Assembly (NCBI GenBank): GCA_049306095.1 | Contig: JBAQPU010000051.1 | Coordinates: 13,288 to 77,287, forward strand | Length of the DNA: 64,000 bases | Direction: 5' to 3' | DNA from: UBA2336 sp049306095 | GTDB taxonomy: Bacteria; Bacteroidota; Bacteroidia; Cytophagales; Cyclobacteriaceae | Part shown: piece by piece, positions 18,770 through 28,615 of the stretch | How positions within the stretch are numbered: position 1 is the stretch's first letter | Layout of the letters: every line of letters begins with the position of its first letter | Notes under the pieces: model-generated | The model's database searches: none | The model's input: the letters and a program-made list of their open reading frames with translations, nothing else | Told to the model about the DNA's origin: nothing | Made by a program: the position numbers and the translations under genes

Positions 18770-18840
18770 TTTTGGGGCGTTAGGCCTGCGGCAACCGGGT
18801 TTTTAGCGCGAATTCCTCTGAAAAACCCTTATACCAATAA

Positions 18841-20325
18841 TTAAAGCACAAAGTTAATTCTATTCAGCCAACCCATCAATACATCGGGCCGAATGAATAA
18901 AAGCAATATCAGCACAACTAAAATGAAGGCGAAATAATTCTCGGTTTGGCCTTTTTTAACCGGCATGCTGCCCGTTGTTTTAAGGAACGCGTAGTAGGGA
19001 ATTTTCAGATAATAATAGAGTGCCACTACTGTATTGGCCAACCCGAAAATCAAAAGCCAGACCAGTATTTCCTTATCGGTTTGTTCATAGGCGTCCCAAA
19101 GAGCAGTAAAAATGAACAGCTTGGCAGTAAACCCTCCGGTTGGCGGAATGCCTGCCAGGGAAATAAACGCAACCAGGAGCAGTACACTCGCCATTACCCG
19201 TGATTTCCCCAAACCGCTAAATGCCGGAATACTTTCTATTTCATTTTTTTCAAAAAACTGCAGGCAGTAAAAAATTGCAAAGTTGGCTAACAGATAAACG
19301 CTCGAATAGAATACCAGGAATTTGCTTCCTTCAAGGCTGATGCAAACAATTCCAATCAGCAGAAAACCGGATTGTGCAATAGAACTGTACGCCATCATGC
19401 GTTTTGGATTGTTTTGCCACAATGCAGAGAAATTGCCAACGCTAATGCTAAGGATGGCAATCACACTAACGATCAACTGCCAGTCAATTTTGCCTTGACC
19501 GTACAAATTGATAGCCAAAGTGAACTTGGCCAATACGGCCAGACCCGCAAGTTTAGGCACCACAGAAAGAAATGCAACCACAGGCATGGGTGATGCTTCG
19601 TACACATCAGGCGCCCATGGGTGCATGGGTGCCGCGGCAACTTTGTAAAGAAAACCGGCCAGGGCCATGAGTCCGCCCACTAAGATTAATGAGGATGAAT
19701 TTTTCAGGAGATTGTCAACAAATAGAATGCTTGAAAAATCGGTAGTTCCTGATAGCCCGAATAAAATTGAAAACCCGTACAGCATAACGGCAGAGGCGAC
19801 CGAACCAAACAAAAAGTATTTTAAGCTTCCCTCTGCTCCTTTTTTATCCTGATTGTATCCTGCCAGCACATACGAAGAGATGGACAACAGTTCAAGAGAA
19901 ATAAAAACCATCACCAGGTTGGTGGTTGTGGTTAGCAGGTGTGCACCTAAAACGGCAGAGAGAAGAAAGGTGTAATACTCTGCTGTAAACTTGTTATTTT
20001 TTAACCCAACATGATTCAGCGACATGATTACCGTCAGTACGCCCGCTACATCCAACAAAATTTTAAATGATTGAGAAAAATAACCCGTGTGGATCATGCC
20101 ATCGAGGAGTACGATCGATTCAACGGGCGGTGTAAAAACGAACGATTGAAAAATGCAACCTAAAAAAACCAGGAGGGCCAGGTATGCAGGCAGGGTATGC
20201 TTATATTTTTTAAACAGTCCGGTTAAAATGATCAGCAGTATTCCGGCTGTCAGGATCAGTTCGGGCATCAGATGCCCAATGCTTTTTGTAAGGGTAAGGA
20301 GTTTATCCGGGAGCACTGTTTCCAC
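18841..20325 (-). CDS. nuoN: NADH-quinone oxidoreductase subunit N
   Basis: Membrane antiporter-like subunit of complex I (494 aa, about 14 transmembrane helices), one of the three proton channels. Conserved features include the charged helix pattern GFLYKVAAAPMHPWAPDVYEASPMPV and RMMAYSSIAQSGFLL with the conserved Lys/His region. It is the last gene of the nuoH-N operon and follows nuoM by 3 bases. Confidence 0.96.
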   Translation of the reverse strand: METVLPDKLLTLTKSIGHLMPELILTAGILLIILTGLFKKYKHTLPAYLALLVFLGCIFQSFVFTPPVESIVLLDGMIHTGYFSQSFKILLDVAGVLTVIMSLNHVGLKNNKFTAEYYTFLLSAVLGAHLLTTTTNLVMVFISLELLSISSYVLAGYNQDKKGAEGSLKYFLFGSVASAVMLYGFSILFGLSGTTDFSSILFVDNLLKNSSSLILVGGLMALAGFLYKVAAAPMHPWAPDVYEASPMPVVAFLSVVPKLAGLAVLAKFTLAINLYGQGKIDWQLIVSVIAILSISVGNFSALWQNNPKRMMAYSSIAQSGFLLIGIVCISLEGSKFLVFYSSVYLLANFAIFYCLQFFEKNEIESIPAFSGLGKSRVMASVLLLVAFISLAGIPPTGGFTAKLFIFTALWDAYEQTDKEILVWLLIFGLANTVVALYYYLKIPYYAFLKTTGSMPVKKGQTENYFAFILVVLILLLFIRPDVLMGWLNRINFVL

Positions 20326-20328
20326 CGA

Positions 20329-21936
20329 TTAAGGATTTTGAATTACCTGCAATACGGAATCAACAAAATGTTTTGCAAACGGATTGATGTAGTCCAGTAA
20401 TAGTTGCGGAAAAATTCCGAACAGGATGGTCAACACCACCAGCGGAATCAGCATGCTGTACTCACGTTTATCCAGATCAACTAACCTTTCAGCTTTTATT
20501 TCTGACTGAACATGAAACGGTCCGAAAAACATTCGCTGAAGCGTCCATAAAAAATACGCTGCTCCCAAAATCAGTCCAAGGGTGGCAACAACCGCATAAC
20601 TTTGGTGAAGCAATCCGTTTGTAATAAACGAATGAAATGCTCCCAGTAAAATCATAATCTCGGCAATAAACCCTGAAAAACCGGGAAGTCCGAGAGAAGC
20701 AAAAAATGCCATCAAAACAACGGTAAAATAAACAGGCATCTTTGAAGATAAACCGGAATAGTGACCAATCAGGCGATCGGTCGTGCGGTCATACAAAACT
20801 CCGGCAATCAAGAAGAGCAAAGCGGAAATAATTCCGTGGCTGAACAACTGGTACACAGCACCCGAAATGCCTTCAACGGTAACAGAAGCAAGGCCGAGTA
20901 AAACAAAGCCCATATGGGATACTGAGGAATAGGCGATCAGTCTTTTTAAGTCTTTACTTGCTAAGGCATTAAGCGCACCATAGATGATGGATACGACACC
21001 CGTTAAGGCAACAAACCAACTCAGCTCGGTAGCGATGTCGGGAAAAACCGGATACGCTATTCGCAGCAATCCATATGCGCCAACCTTTAAAAGCAATGCT
21101 GCCAAAATTACGGAGACAGGTGTGGGCGCTTCTACGTGAGCATCGGGTAACCAGGTGTGCAAGGGTACCGCAGGAAGTTTTATGGCAAACCCGATGAACA
21201 ACAAGATAAATGCCCACCAGCGTGCAGGGTAAGCACCAATCATCCAACGTTGTGACGGATCTAAGATTGACCCTGAAATAAAGTTAGCAGGGTTGGTCAT
21301 GTGCACCAGGTTAAAGCTATGAACGAGTTGATCGGGAACATCGGGGTTTTTGACCGATATGTAGAGAGCAATCAAAACAATCAGAATGAGAATGGACCCG
21401 AGAAGCGTGTAGAGCAAAAACTTGATGGATGCATATTCACGCCTGGGGCCACCCCAAATGCCAATGAGGAAGTACATCGGCAGCAGCATGAATTCGAAAA
21501 AGAGAAAGAAGAGAAGGAAATCCAGGGCGACAAATGATCCAATGATGGCTCCGTTCAAAATCCAGAGCAGAACGTAATACCCTTTCACACTTGTGTTGAT
21601 CGTCCACGATGAAATTCCGGCAATCAACATAACCAGTACGGTTAATGTTATCATGCTGAAACTCAAACCATCCATCCCCAAAAAATACTCAGCCTGCAAA
21701 ATTCCCCACGATCCTAAATCAACAGAAAACCAGGCTGCTTTTTCTGTTAGCAGGAATGATGCGAATGATGCACTCTGTGTTGCATGAATGACCAGAAGCA
21801 GGAGAAACAGTTGGATGCAGGAAACAACCAGCGATCCTATCCGGAATATTTTTTTGGAATCAGCCGGAATGAGCAAGGCCAACAACGCTGCTGCAACGGG
21901 AGTAAAGATTAAGAAACTGAGCAGGTATTGTTGCAT
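20329..21936 (-). CDS. nuoM: NADH-quinone oxidoreductase subunit M
   Basis: Second antiporter-like complex I subunit (535 aa). Diagnostic segments: FEFMLLPMYFLIGIWGG, FAIKLPAVPLHTWLPDAHVEAPTPVSV and RLIAYSSVSHMGFVLLG, holding the Glu, Lys and His of the proton path. Four bases separate it from nuoL. Confidence 0.97.
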   Translation of the reverse strand: MQQYLLSFLIFTPVAAALLALLIPADSKKIFRIGSLVVSCIQLFLLLLVIHATQSASFASFLLTEKAAWFSVDLGSWGILQAEYFLGMDGLSFSMITLTVLVMLIAGISSWTINTSVKGYYVLLWILNGAIIGSFVALDFLLFFLFFEFMLLPMYFLIGIWGGPRREYASIKFLLYTLLGSILILIVLIALYISVKNPDVPDQLVHSFNLVHMTNPANFISGSILDPSQRWMIGAYPARWWAFILLFIGFAIKLPAVPLHTWLPDAHVEAPTPVSVILAALLLKVGAYGLLRIAYPVFPDIATELSWFVALTGVVSIIYGALNALASKDLKRLIAYSSVSHMGFVLLGLASVTVEGISGAVYQLFSHGIISALLFLIAGVLYDRTTDRLIGHYSGLSSKMPVYFTVVLMAFFASLGLPGFSGFIAEIMILLGAFHSFITNGLLHQSYAVVATLGLILGAAYFLWTLQRMFFGPFHVQSEIKAERLVDLDKREYSMLIPLVVLTILFGIFPQLLLDYINPFAKHFVDSVLQVIQNP

Positions 21937-21940
21937 GGGG

Positions 21941-23869
21941 TTATATCAGAAGGAAAAATAGAAAAATAATCAATCCGGCCATGGCCCAGAAAATATAAAG
22001 TTGAATTTTCCCGCTTTGAAATGACCGGGTAAAAGACCCAATCTTGCCGGTCGCCCATGCTGTGGTTTTTACCAAGCCATCCACAATATAACGATCGCAC
22101 CAGGCTATGAAGTGAGCAAGTGAAGCATGCGTATAGGCAATGAAATGAAGCACTCCGTCAATCCACACACGGTCGATTCGTTCCGAAGTAGTCGCAAGTA
22201 TGATGGTCGTTCGGCCAACTAAATTTTTATAAATATTATCAAGGTAAAGGCCCTGCTGAAGAATGGGAGCAGCTTTTGGTTCCGATTTTCGGACAAACAA
22301 AAACCACCCGGTCAGCAGGCCGAGAGAAACCACACCTGTGGATAGAAGGATAATAACATGATGATGGGGAAGTGCGCCCACGCGATTAGTAAACCACCCT
22401 GTTGCAACAAATGGATTCCAGGAAATCACCCACCAGATTGAGAGCAGCGCAAGAATCACCATAGGGATGCGCATGATCCATGGAGATTCCATAGCCGTGG
22501 AGGTTCGTTCATTTTCATTGGCGAAGAAAATATACCACACCATCCGGAAACAATAGAGTGTTGTAAGGAAGGAGGTTGCTACGCTCATTATTAAAATAAT
22601 TATCCTCCACGAAAGTTCCTGACCACTCCAGGTTAAAATGTCGGCAATGATGGAATCCTTTGACAGAAATCCAGAAAAAAACGGAATCCCCGACAAGGAG
22701 GCAGCAGCAAGCAGAAAGGTTAAAAATGTAGTGGGTAATTTTTTTCTTAATCCTCCCATCGTTCGGATGTCCTGCACATCGAATGATTGATGTGTTTGTT
22801 GCTGCGCCTGGTGCAGGGCATGAATGACAGAACCGGCTCCCAAAAATAAGCATGCTTTAAAACAGGCATGGGTAACAAGATGAACCATGGCGGCATTTTC
22901 CGATCCTGTTCCCACGGCTGTAACCATGAATCCCAGTTGTGAGATGGTTGAGTAAGCAAGAATTTTTTTTATGTCGAACTGGTGTAAGGCAAACAAGGCG
23001 GCAATGAAAGCCGTGAGCGATCCTGTTATGGCTACAACATGGAGTGCTTCGAAAGTGAATAACGGAAACACCCGGGCGAGCAAAAACACACCTGCGGCCA
23101 CCATGGTGGCTGCATGAATTAAAGCCGAAACCGGGGTTGGCCCTTCCATCGCATCGGGTAGCCAGGTTAACAGCGGAAGTTGTGCCGATTTGCCAATGAC
23201 GCCACAAAAAATGCAGAGCGAAGCAATGGTTTGCCAGGATGAAAGTTCTGTTGTCAACAGAATTTCATTCAGGTTTAATGTTTGTGTGTTAGACCAAATA
23301 ATCATGACCCCAACTAAAAATCCTGCATCACCTATCCGGTTGAAGAGGAATGCTTTCTGAGCGGCTTTTGCGGCTTCGGGTTTCTCTTTCCAATGGCCAA
23401 TCAGCAGGTAAGATGAAAAGCCAACCAATTCCCAAAAGACAAAGATCACAAGCAGGTTATCCGATAAAACAATTCCCAGCATTGAGAATGTGAAGAAACC
23501 AAGCATGGCAAAGTACCGCTTGATCCCGATGTCGCCTGCCATGTATCCCAACGAATACAGGTGAATCAAAAATGAAATACCCGAAACCAGTGGCAGCATA
23601 ATGATCGATAACCGGTTCAGTTCAAGGTTAGCCTGAAGCGTATACGCGTGCATGCTGAACCAATCAAACCGGAGCAGGTAAGTTTCATGAGCCGGCATCG
23701 AGAGAAAAATACAGAAGCTGGAAACCACACTGATGAACAGGAGTATAATGGCAAGAATTGGTACGACCCAGGAATAACGATCGGGGATGAAAAAGCAAAC
23801 GATGAATGAAGCAAGCGGAGCAAGCAATGCCAGTTCAATAAGCCAATTCAAGGGTATTGTGTTCTCCAC
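21941..23869 (-). CDS. nuoL: NADH-quinone oxidoreductase subunit L
   Basis: Third antiporter-like subunit (642 aa), carrying the long lateral helix in its C-terminal part. Typical motifs: FWELVGFSSYLLIGHW, AQLPLLTWLPDAMEGPTPVSALIHAATMVAAGV and KILAYSTISQLGFM. The C-terminal 100 residues are hydrophilic then hydrophobic, consistent with the lateral helix and final anchor. It follows nuoK by 4 bases. Confidence 0.97.
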   Translation of the reverse strand: MENTIPLNWLIELALLAPLASFIVCFFIPDRYSWVVPILAIILLFISVVSSFCIFLSMPAHETYLLRFDWFSMHAYTLQANLELNRLSIIMLPLVSGISFLIHLYSLGYMAGDIGIKRYFAMLGFFTFSMLGIVLSDNLLVIFVFWELVGFSSYLLIGHWKEKPEAAKAAQKAFLFNRIGDAGFLVGVMIIWSNTQTLNLNEILLTTELSSWQTIASLCIFCGVIGKSAQLPLLTWLPDAMEGPTPVSALIHAATMVAAGVFLLARVFPLFTFEALHVVAITGSLTAFIAALFALHQFDIKKILAYSTISQLGFMVTAVGTGSENAAMVHLVTHACFKACLFLGAGSVIHALHQAQQQTHQSFDVQDIRTMGGLRKKLPTTFLTFLLAAASLSGIPFFSGFLSKDSIIADILTWSGQELSWRIIILIMSVATSFLTTLYCFRMVWYIFFANENERTSTAMESPWIMRIPMVILALLSIWWVISWNPFVATGWFTNRVGALPHHHVIILLSTGVVSLGLLTGWFLFVRKSEPKAAPILQQGLYLDNIYKNLVGRTTIILATTSERIDRVWIDGVLHFIAYTHASLAHFIAWCDRYIVDGLVKTTAWATGKIGSFTRSFQSGKIQLYIFWAMAGLIIFLFFLLI

Positions 23870-23873
23870 TGTG

Positions 23874-24182
23874 TTAATCTTTTAATTCATTTACTTCACC
23901 CGGTACGGAAGTCTGATAGTATTTATAAACCCTCAGCACGATTGCAAGACCGATGGCAGCCTCACTCACCGCCACAACAATTACGAAGAGTGCAAACAGC
24001 TGTCCTGTCAATAAACCCGGCTGAAGTTGATTAAAAGCGACCAGGTTCAGGTTTGCTGCATTTAATAAGAGTTCAATCCCCAACAATATCATGATGGCAT
24101 TTTGCTTGACGATAATAACCATCATTCCAACGGAGAACAGGAGTGCGCTGAGGTACAGGAGGTGTTCAGCCGGAAACATCAT
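23874..24182 (-). CDS. nuoK: NADH-quinone oxidoreductase subunit K
   Basis: Small three-helix complex I subunit (102 aa; the family is about 100). The conserved glutamate of helix 2 is in LLGIELLLNAANLN and that of helix 3 in SEAAIGLAIVLRVY. The start overlaps the nuoJ stop by 4 bases, indicating coupled translation. Confidence 0.96.
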   Translation of the reverse strand: MMFPAEHLLYLSALLFSVGMMVIIVKQNAIMILLGIELLLNAANLNLVAFNQLQPGLLTGQLFALFVIVVAVSEAAIGLAIVLRVYKYYQTSVPGEVNELKD

Positions 24183-24697
24183 AATTCCTTTTTGGTAGAT
24201 TGAAAAGCTGAGGCCACCACGGCTGCGCCTATCAGCGCTATCAGTAAGAGAATTCCCGCCACCTCAAAAGCAAACATATAGTCTGTCATGAGAAGAATTC
24301 CGATGTGGTTGATAAACGTATATTGCGAAGTGACCGTTTGGTTGGTGGTGGCGAAGGTGGCTTCAGAAAATAATTTTAAAAGAAGACCAAAGAAGAATAA
24401 CCCTGCGGCAATTCCTGATAACCAGTTTTGATTTTTCACTACCAGCGGCTTTCCTGAAATTTTAGAAGTAAGCATCACACCGAAAATAATGAGCACAACA
24501 ATGCCTCCTGCATAAATCAAAATTTGAGTTACCGCAATGAACTCCGCATTCAAAAAAATAAAAATTCCGGCAATGGCCAGCAGGCAGGTGATGAGCATCA
24601 ATGCCCCATAAAAAACATTTCGTGTGAAGAGTATTCCAATGGCTGAAACAGCGGCCAGGGTCTCCAAAAAATAAAATATGACAGTGTGTGCAGTCAT
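24179..24697 (-). CDS. nuoJ: NADH-quinone oxidoreductase subunit J
   Basis: Five-helix complex I membrane subunit (172 aa) with the characteristic LNAEFIAVTQILIYAGGIVVLIIFGVML block. It overlaps nuoI at one end and nuoK at the other by 4 bases each. Confidence 0.95.
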   Translation of the reverse strand: MTAHTVIFYFLETLAAVSAIGILFTRNVFYGALMLITCLLAIAGIFIFLNAEFIAVTQILIYAGGIVVLIIFGVMLTSKISGKPLVVKNQNWLSGIAAGLFFFGLLLKLFSEATFATTNQTVTSQYTFINHIGILLMTDYMFAFEVAGILLLIALIGAAVVASAFQSTKKEL

Positions 24698-25347
24698 GAT
24701 CCGGGAGGCTTGATTCTGGGTTTGAAAACCGGTTTGGCCGGTTTGGGTGCTTCTGTTGTCGCGGTAGGCACTACGGGTTGGGCGATCGGTTTGGCCTTTT
24801 GACGCTCCTCCAGCAATTTCTTCTTTTCTTCAATTTCTCCCGGAGACATTTCCGCAAAAGGAAAATTATGCTGACGGATATCAAACACACTGAAATCGTA
24901 CGTCTTGGTCATGGTCAGGCATTCTGTCGGGCATACTGTAGTGCAAAGTCCGCAGAAACAACACTTGCCCATGTCAATATCAAATTTGGCCGCGTAAATT
25001 CTTTTTGGCGTGCCATCAGAAGTTCTCCCGATTTCCTCAGTAGCTCTAATCGGTTCAATGGTGATGCAATCTACGGGACAAATTTTTGCACACTTATCGC
25101 ATACAATGCAATCATCAATTTCATTATGCAACTGGTAGCGACCGGTATCCGGCACGGGCAGTTCGGCATGAGGGTATTGAATGGTGGCAATCCCATCCGG
25201 TTTATCAAAGTAGGAAGTATCCTGAATTGAAAGAGGCTTTTTGCTCGTGCGTGCTTTTAAGATGTGCTGAAAGGTTATACGTAAGCCTGCCCACAAAGAG
25301 TGAGCCGTGTTCGCAATTGTTTTCCAGTATCCTTTGTTTCGCTTCAT
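24694..25347 (-). CDS. nuoI: NADH-quinone oxidoreductase subunit I
   Basis: Complex I arm subunit carrying iron-sulfur clusters N6a and N6b (217 aa). Two CxxCxxCxxxCP motifs are seen: CIVCDKCAKICPVDC and CCFCGLCTTVCPTEC. The C-terminal 45 residues are Pro/Ala/Lys-rich (KPIAQPVVPTATTEAPKPAK), longer than in most NuoI and probably a disordered tail. The gene lies downstream of the kinase gene, with a 45-base gap, rather than directly after nuoH. Confidence 0.95.
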   Translation of the reverse strand: MKRNKGYWKTIANTAHSLWAGLRITFQHILKARTSKKPLSIQDTSYFDKPDGIATIQYPHAELPVPDTGRYQLHNEIDDCIVCDKCAKICPVDCITIEPIRATEEIGRTSDGTPKRIYAAKFDIDMGKCCFCGLCTTVCPTECLTMTKTYDFSVFDIRQHNFPFAEMSPGEIEEKKKLLEERQKAKPIAQPVVPTATTEAPKPAKPVFKPRIKPPGS

Positions 25348-25392
25348 TGCCGCGAAAGCAAAAATAAGGGAAAGACATGAACTATTGGAGCG

Positions 25393-27456
25393 TTACGAGG
25401 CTTTTGGAACGGTAAACCAGAAGGTGCTTCCTTTGTTCTCCTGGCTCTCAACCCAAATGCGGCCACCGTTCTTTTCAACGAATTCCTTGCACAGGATAAG
25501 CCCCAGACCTGTACCTTTTTCGTTGGCTGTGCCTCGGGTGCTGTACGGATTAATTTTATCGAAAAGTTTCTTTTGGATATCGTCACTCATGCCAATGCCG
25601 TTGTCGCGAATAGCCACAACCCATTCTTTACCTTTTGCTTCGGCAGACACCGTTATTTCTCCGCCATCGTTGGTGAATTTTATAGCGTTGGTCAGAAGGT
25701 TGCGGATAACCAGGTTAATGGTGTTACTGTCGCCATACCCGATGGCATTTTCAGGAACACTGTTGGTCATTTTAATTTTTTTGGTTTGGATGGCCCCGGT
25801 CAGCTCAATATTTTCTTCAACAATTTTATGAAGCGCTACGTTGCCCGACTGCAGGTTCATTTTATCCATTTGCAGTACGGTCCAATCGAGGAGATTGTTC
25901 ATCAACGATCGGGTGTGGTTGAAGCGAACGCGTAGTTCCTTAATAGCAACAGGAAGTTCATGTGAGGCAATGGCTCCTCTATCCAACAAATCCATGAGTC
26001 CGGCCAAGGCATTAATGGGCGACCGTAAATCGTGTGATATAATGGAGAAAAACTTATCCTTAACTTCATTCAGTTGCTCCAGTTCTTTACTTCGTTTCTC
26101 CATTTCCTCCTGGTGCTGAAGCAGGAGTGCGTTGATTTGTTTTCTTCGCTGGCCACTTCTGTAGACCGATATCAGCAGAATTCCTGCCAGGGCTACTACA
26201 ACCACTAAAATATTTCTGATAAATTCAGTTTTTCGAAGTTCCGATTTCTGGATTTCTTCAATCCTTGTCAGGGTCGCAATCTGGTCATCGCGTGTTGCCG
26301 TTTCAAATTGGATTTGATCGCGTAAAAGTTTCTGATGCATTTCATTGCTGTACAGACTATCGTCAAGAGCTTTAAACTGTTTAAAGTACTCTAATGACTT
26401 TTTGAAGTCGCCCTCATTCTCCCAAAGGATAGAAAGCTGCTTATAACACGCAATTTCAAGTACCCGGGCATTTATTTCGCGGGCAAGCGCAACAGCTTTT
26501 TCAATGTAGCTCAGGGCTTCATGGTATTTTTTTTGTTGAATGAACACGCTGCCCCTTCCAAGATCGACCTCGGCAATTCCTAATTTATTACCGGTTAATT
26601 GGTGGATTTTATAAGTGGAGTCATAGTACACAAATGCTTTTTCGTATTCGCCCTTGTACATGTAAACCTTGGCAATCTTTGATAACGTTTTCGGTTGGAG
26701 TTCTTTTAAAGATGAAAGCGGATCAGTGCGTAAAATTTGTTTGCTTTCCTCCATGGAGAGCGTAAGGTAATGTAATGCTGAGTCATATTCGCCCATTCTC
26801 AGATTTACGTCTCCGATTTCGTCATTTGAATAAGGCCCGCCTTCTATGTCTTTAATTTGCAAACTTATTTTTTGTGATAACAGTAAATGCCGGAGCGCTG
26901 CTTCGTATTGCCCTAATTCTTTAAATACCCTTCCAACATTGTGCAGTGCAATGTTCATGTATAACGTATCGTTTGGTGTTTTGGCACATTGTTGCAAAAT
27001 CTTGTAAGCCTGCGTGAAATAATGATAGGCTTCGTCATACTCGCCAATCTCATAGTAATAATTACCGATGTTATTATGACTGAGTGCAATACCAGAGCTA
27101 TCGGACATGATGATGGCTAATTGCAAACTTTTTGTTTCGTAATTTAAAGCAGAAGTGAAATCGCCCCTCAGGCCATTGTTAAGCGCAAGTTGTTGGTTGG
27201 CACGATACTTTAATTTTTTATTTTCTGATTTAATGGCTAATCCTTCAGCCTCTTTGGCGTATTGTGTACTTTTTTGAAAATCGCTGAAAAGATATAAATC
27301 TGCTAAGCGAATCAAGGTAGTGATTCGCGTTGTGTCATGAATGTTTCGGGTTAACAGCCGTTCAAGACTGTCAACAGTATTTTTTTGGCCAAGACAAGCT
27401 GTTATTCCTCCGAGGAAAAGAATGGATATTAGCAATATTGATTTTAAGCTCTTCAC
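25393..27456 (-). CDS. TPR sensor histidine kinase embedded in the nuo operon
   Basis: A complete Bacteroidota-type sensor kinase (687 aa from GTG 27456). Order: signal peptide (KSILLISILFLGGITACLG), seven or so TPRs in the periplasm (about 30-390), one transmembrane helix (near 415-435, NILVVVVALAGILLISVY), coiled coil, HisKA with the H box FFSIISHDLRSPINALAG, and HATPase_c with N box (NLLTNAIKFTNDGG), G1 (RDNGIGMSD) and G2 (GTGLGLILCKEF). No receiver domain or response regulator is adjacent. The start is placed at GTG 27456 because it overlaps the nuoH stop as GTGA and directly precedes the signal peptide; the in-frame ATG at 27528 lies inside nuoH. Coupling to nuoH ties its production to complex I. 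Confidence 0.88.
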   Translation of the reverse strand: MKSLKSILLISILFLGGITACLGQKNTVDSLERLLTRNIHDTTRITTLIRLADLYLFSDFQKSTQYAKEAEGLAIKSENKKLKYRANQQLALNNGLRGDFTSALNYETKSLQLAIIMSDSSGIALSHNNIGNYYYEIGEYDEAYHYFTQAYKILQQCAKTPNDTLYMNIALHNVGRVFKELGQYEAALRHLLLSQKISLQIKDIEGGPYSNDEIGDVNLRMGEYDSALHYLTLSMEESKQILRTDPLSSLKELQPKTLSKIAKVYMYKGEYEKAFVYYDSTYKIHQLTGNKLGIAEVDLGRGSVFIQQKKYHEALSYIEKAVALAREINARVLEIACYKQLSILWENEGDFKKSLEYFKQFKALDDSLYSNEMHQKLLRDQIQFETATRDDQIATLTRIEEIQKSELRKTEFIRNILVVVVALAGILLISVYRSGQRRKQINALLLQHQEEMEKRSKELEQLNEVKDKFFSIISHDLRSPINALAGLMDLLDRGAIASHELPVAIKELRVRFNHTRSLMNNLLDWTVLQMDKMNLQSGNVALHKIVEENIELTGAIQTKKIKMTNSVPENAIGYGDSNTINLVIRNLLTNAIKFTNDGGEITVSAEAKGKEWVVAIRDNGIGMSDDIQKKLFDKINPYSTRGTANEKGTGLGLILCKEFVEKNGGRIWVESQENKGSTFWFTVPKAS

Positions 27457-28556
27457 GCGACAATCGTTAATTTCCAAAATCCGCATAAAATTATTAAAGC
27501 CAAAGCAGCAGGCGTTAAATATTTCCAACTAAGCTTCATCAGTTGATCAATGCGCAAACGCGGGAAAGTCCAGCGCACCCACATTTGCAGTCCCACGAGG
27601 CCTAGCGCCTTCAATAGTAGCCAAAAAATTCCCCATGCATTTGCCGCAAACGTTCCGGGTGTACCGGTGGTCCATTCGGCCAGTCTGACGGATCCTATGT
27701 TTGGCAAGGGGGTGCCCCAGCTTCCAAGAAAAAGTATGGAGCCCAGGAGGCTAACCAGCAGCATCATGCCGTACTCGGCAAGCATAAGCGATGCCCACCG
27801 GAAGCCTGAGTATTCGGTATGGTAGCCGCCCACTAATTCAGATTCGGCCTCGGGTAAATCAAAGGGAGCCCGGTTTGATTCGGCCAATGACGCGATAAAA
27901 AAGATAATGAATGAGAAGAACAACAAGGGCATTCGGAAAATATTCCAGGTAAGGAACCCGCCTGCATGTGTTGTTTCTATTCCCAACGATTGTATTCCAA
28001 ACAAAAATTGAGGTTGTGCAGATAAATGACTTTGCTGATAGGAAATTTCCTGGAGGTTGAGGGTCTCACCCACCATACATACCGTCAGCACGGAAAGTCC
28101 AAGCGGAACTTCGTACGAAATAATTTGAGCAGCAGCCCGGAATGCACCCAACGTACTGTACTTGTTGTTTGAGCTCCAACCGGCAATGATGATCCCGATT
28201 ACGTCAAGAGAAATAAAGGCCAGCAAAAAAAATAGTCCTGACAAAATTCCCGAGCCAGCCCATGTTGGTGACAGGGGAAGAACAGAAAATCCTGTAAACA
28301 CGGCTGCAAAAACTAAAAGAGGTGCAAGTTTGAAAAGCCGGGCATCGGCCTGTGCGGGAACAATATCTTCTTTCTGGATAAACTTAATGCCATCGGCAAT
28401 GGATTGGAGCAAACCATACTTCCCTGTTTCCATTGGCCCAAGCCTGTCTTGAATAAATGCCGAAATCTTTCTTTCTGCGTATACGGCAAAAATAAAGTAG
28501 ACTAAGAAAAAGGGCAGAATGAATATAATCGTGCTCACGGCATTTACTTCAGCCAC
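27453..28556 (-). CDS. nuoH: NADH-quinone oxidoreductase subunit H
   Basis: Membrane subunit next to the quinone site (367 aa). Signature stretches: YAERKISAFIQDRLGP, AESNRAPFDLPEAESELVGGYHTEYSG and MWVRWTFPRLRIDQLM, all intact. It is the first nuo gene in this cluster; nuoA-G are not in the window, as upstream (60 bases away) lies murI. Confidence 0.97.
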   Translation of the reverse strand: MAEVNAVSTIIFILPFFLVYFIFAVYAERKISAFIQDRLGPMETGKYGLLQSIADGIKFIQKEDIVPAQADARLFKLAPLLVFAAVFTGFSVLPLSPTWAGSGILSGLFFLLAFISLDVIGIIIAGWSSNNKYSTLGAFRAAAQIISYEVPLGLSVLTVCMVGETLNLQEISYQQSHLSAQPQFLFGIQSLGIETTHAGGFLTWNIFRMPLLFFSFIIFFIASLAESNRAPFDLPEAESELVGGYHTEYSGFRWASLMLAEYGMMLLVSLLGSILFLGSWGTPLPNIGSVRLAEWTTGTPGTFAANAWGIFWLLLKALGLVGLQMWVRWTFPRLRIDQLMKLSWKYLTPAALALIILCGFWKLTIVA

Positions 28557-28615
28557 ACAAATTGGCCAATTTTTTCGATCTATTTTGTTGAATAGTTCAC
28601 TAAATGGTACATGCT

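Noticed and set aside
25307..25831. A 174-codon plus-strand frame opposite nuoI and the kinase
   Set aside because: It spans the antisense of two real genes; its composition and lack of motifs mark it as a shadow.
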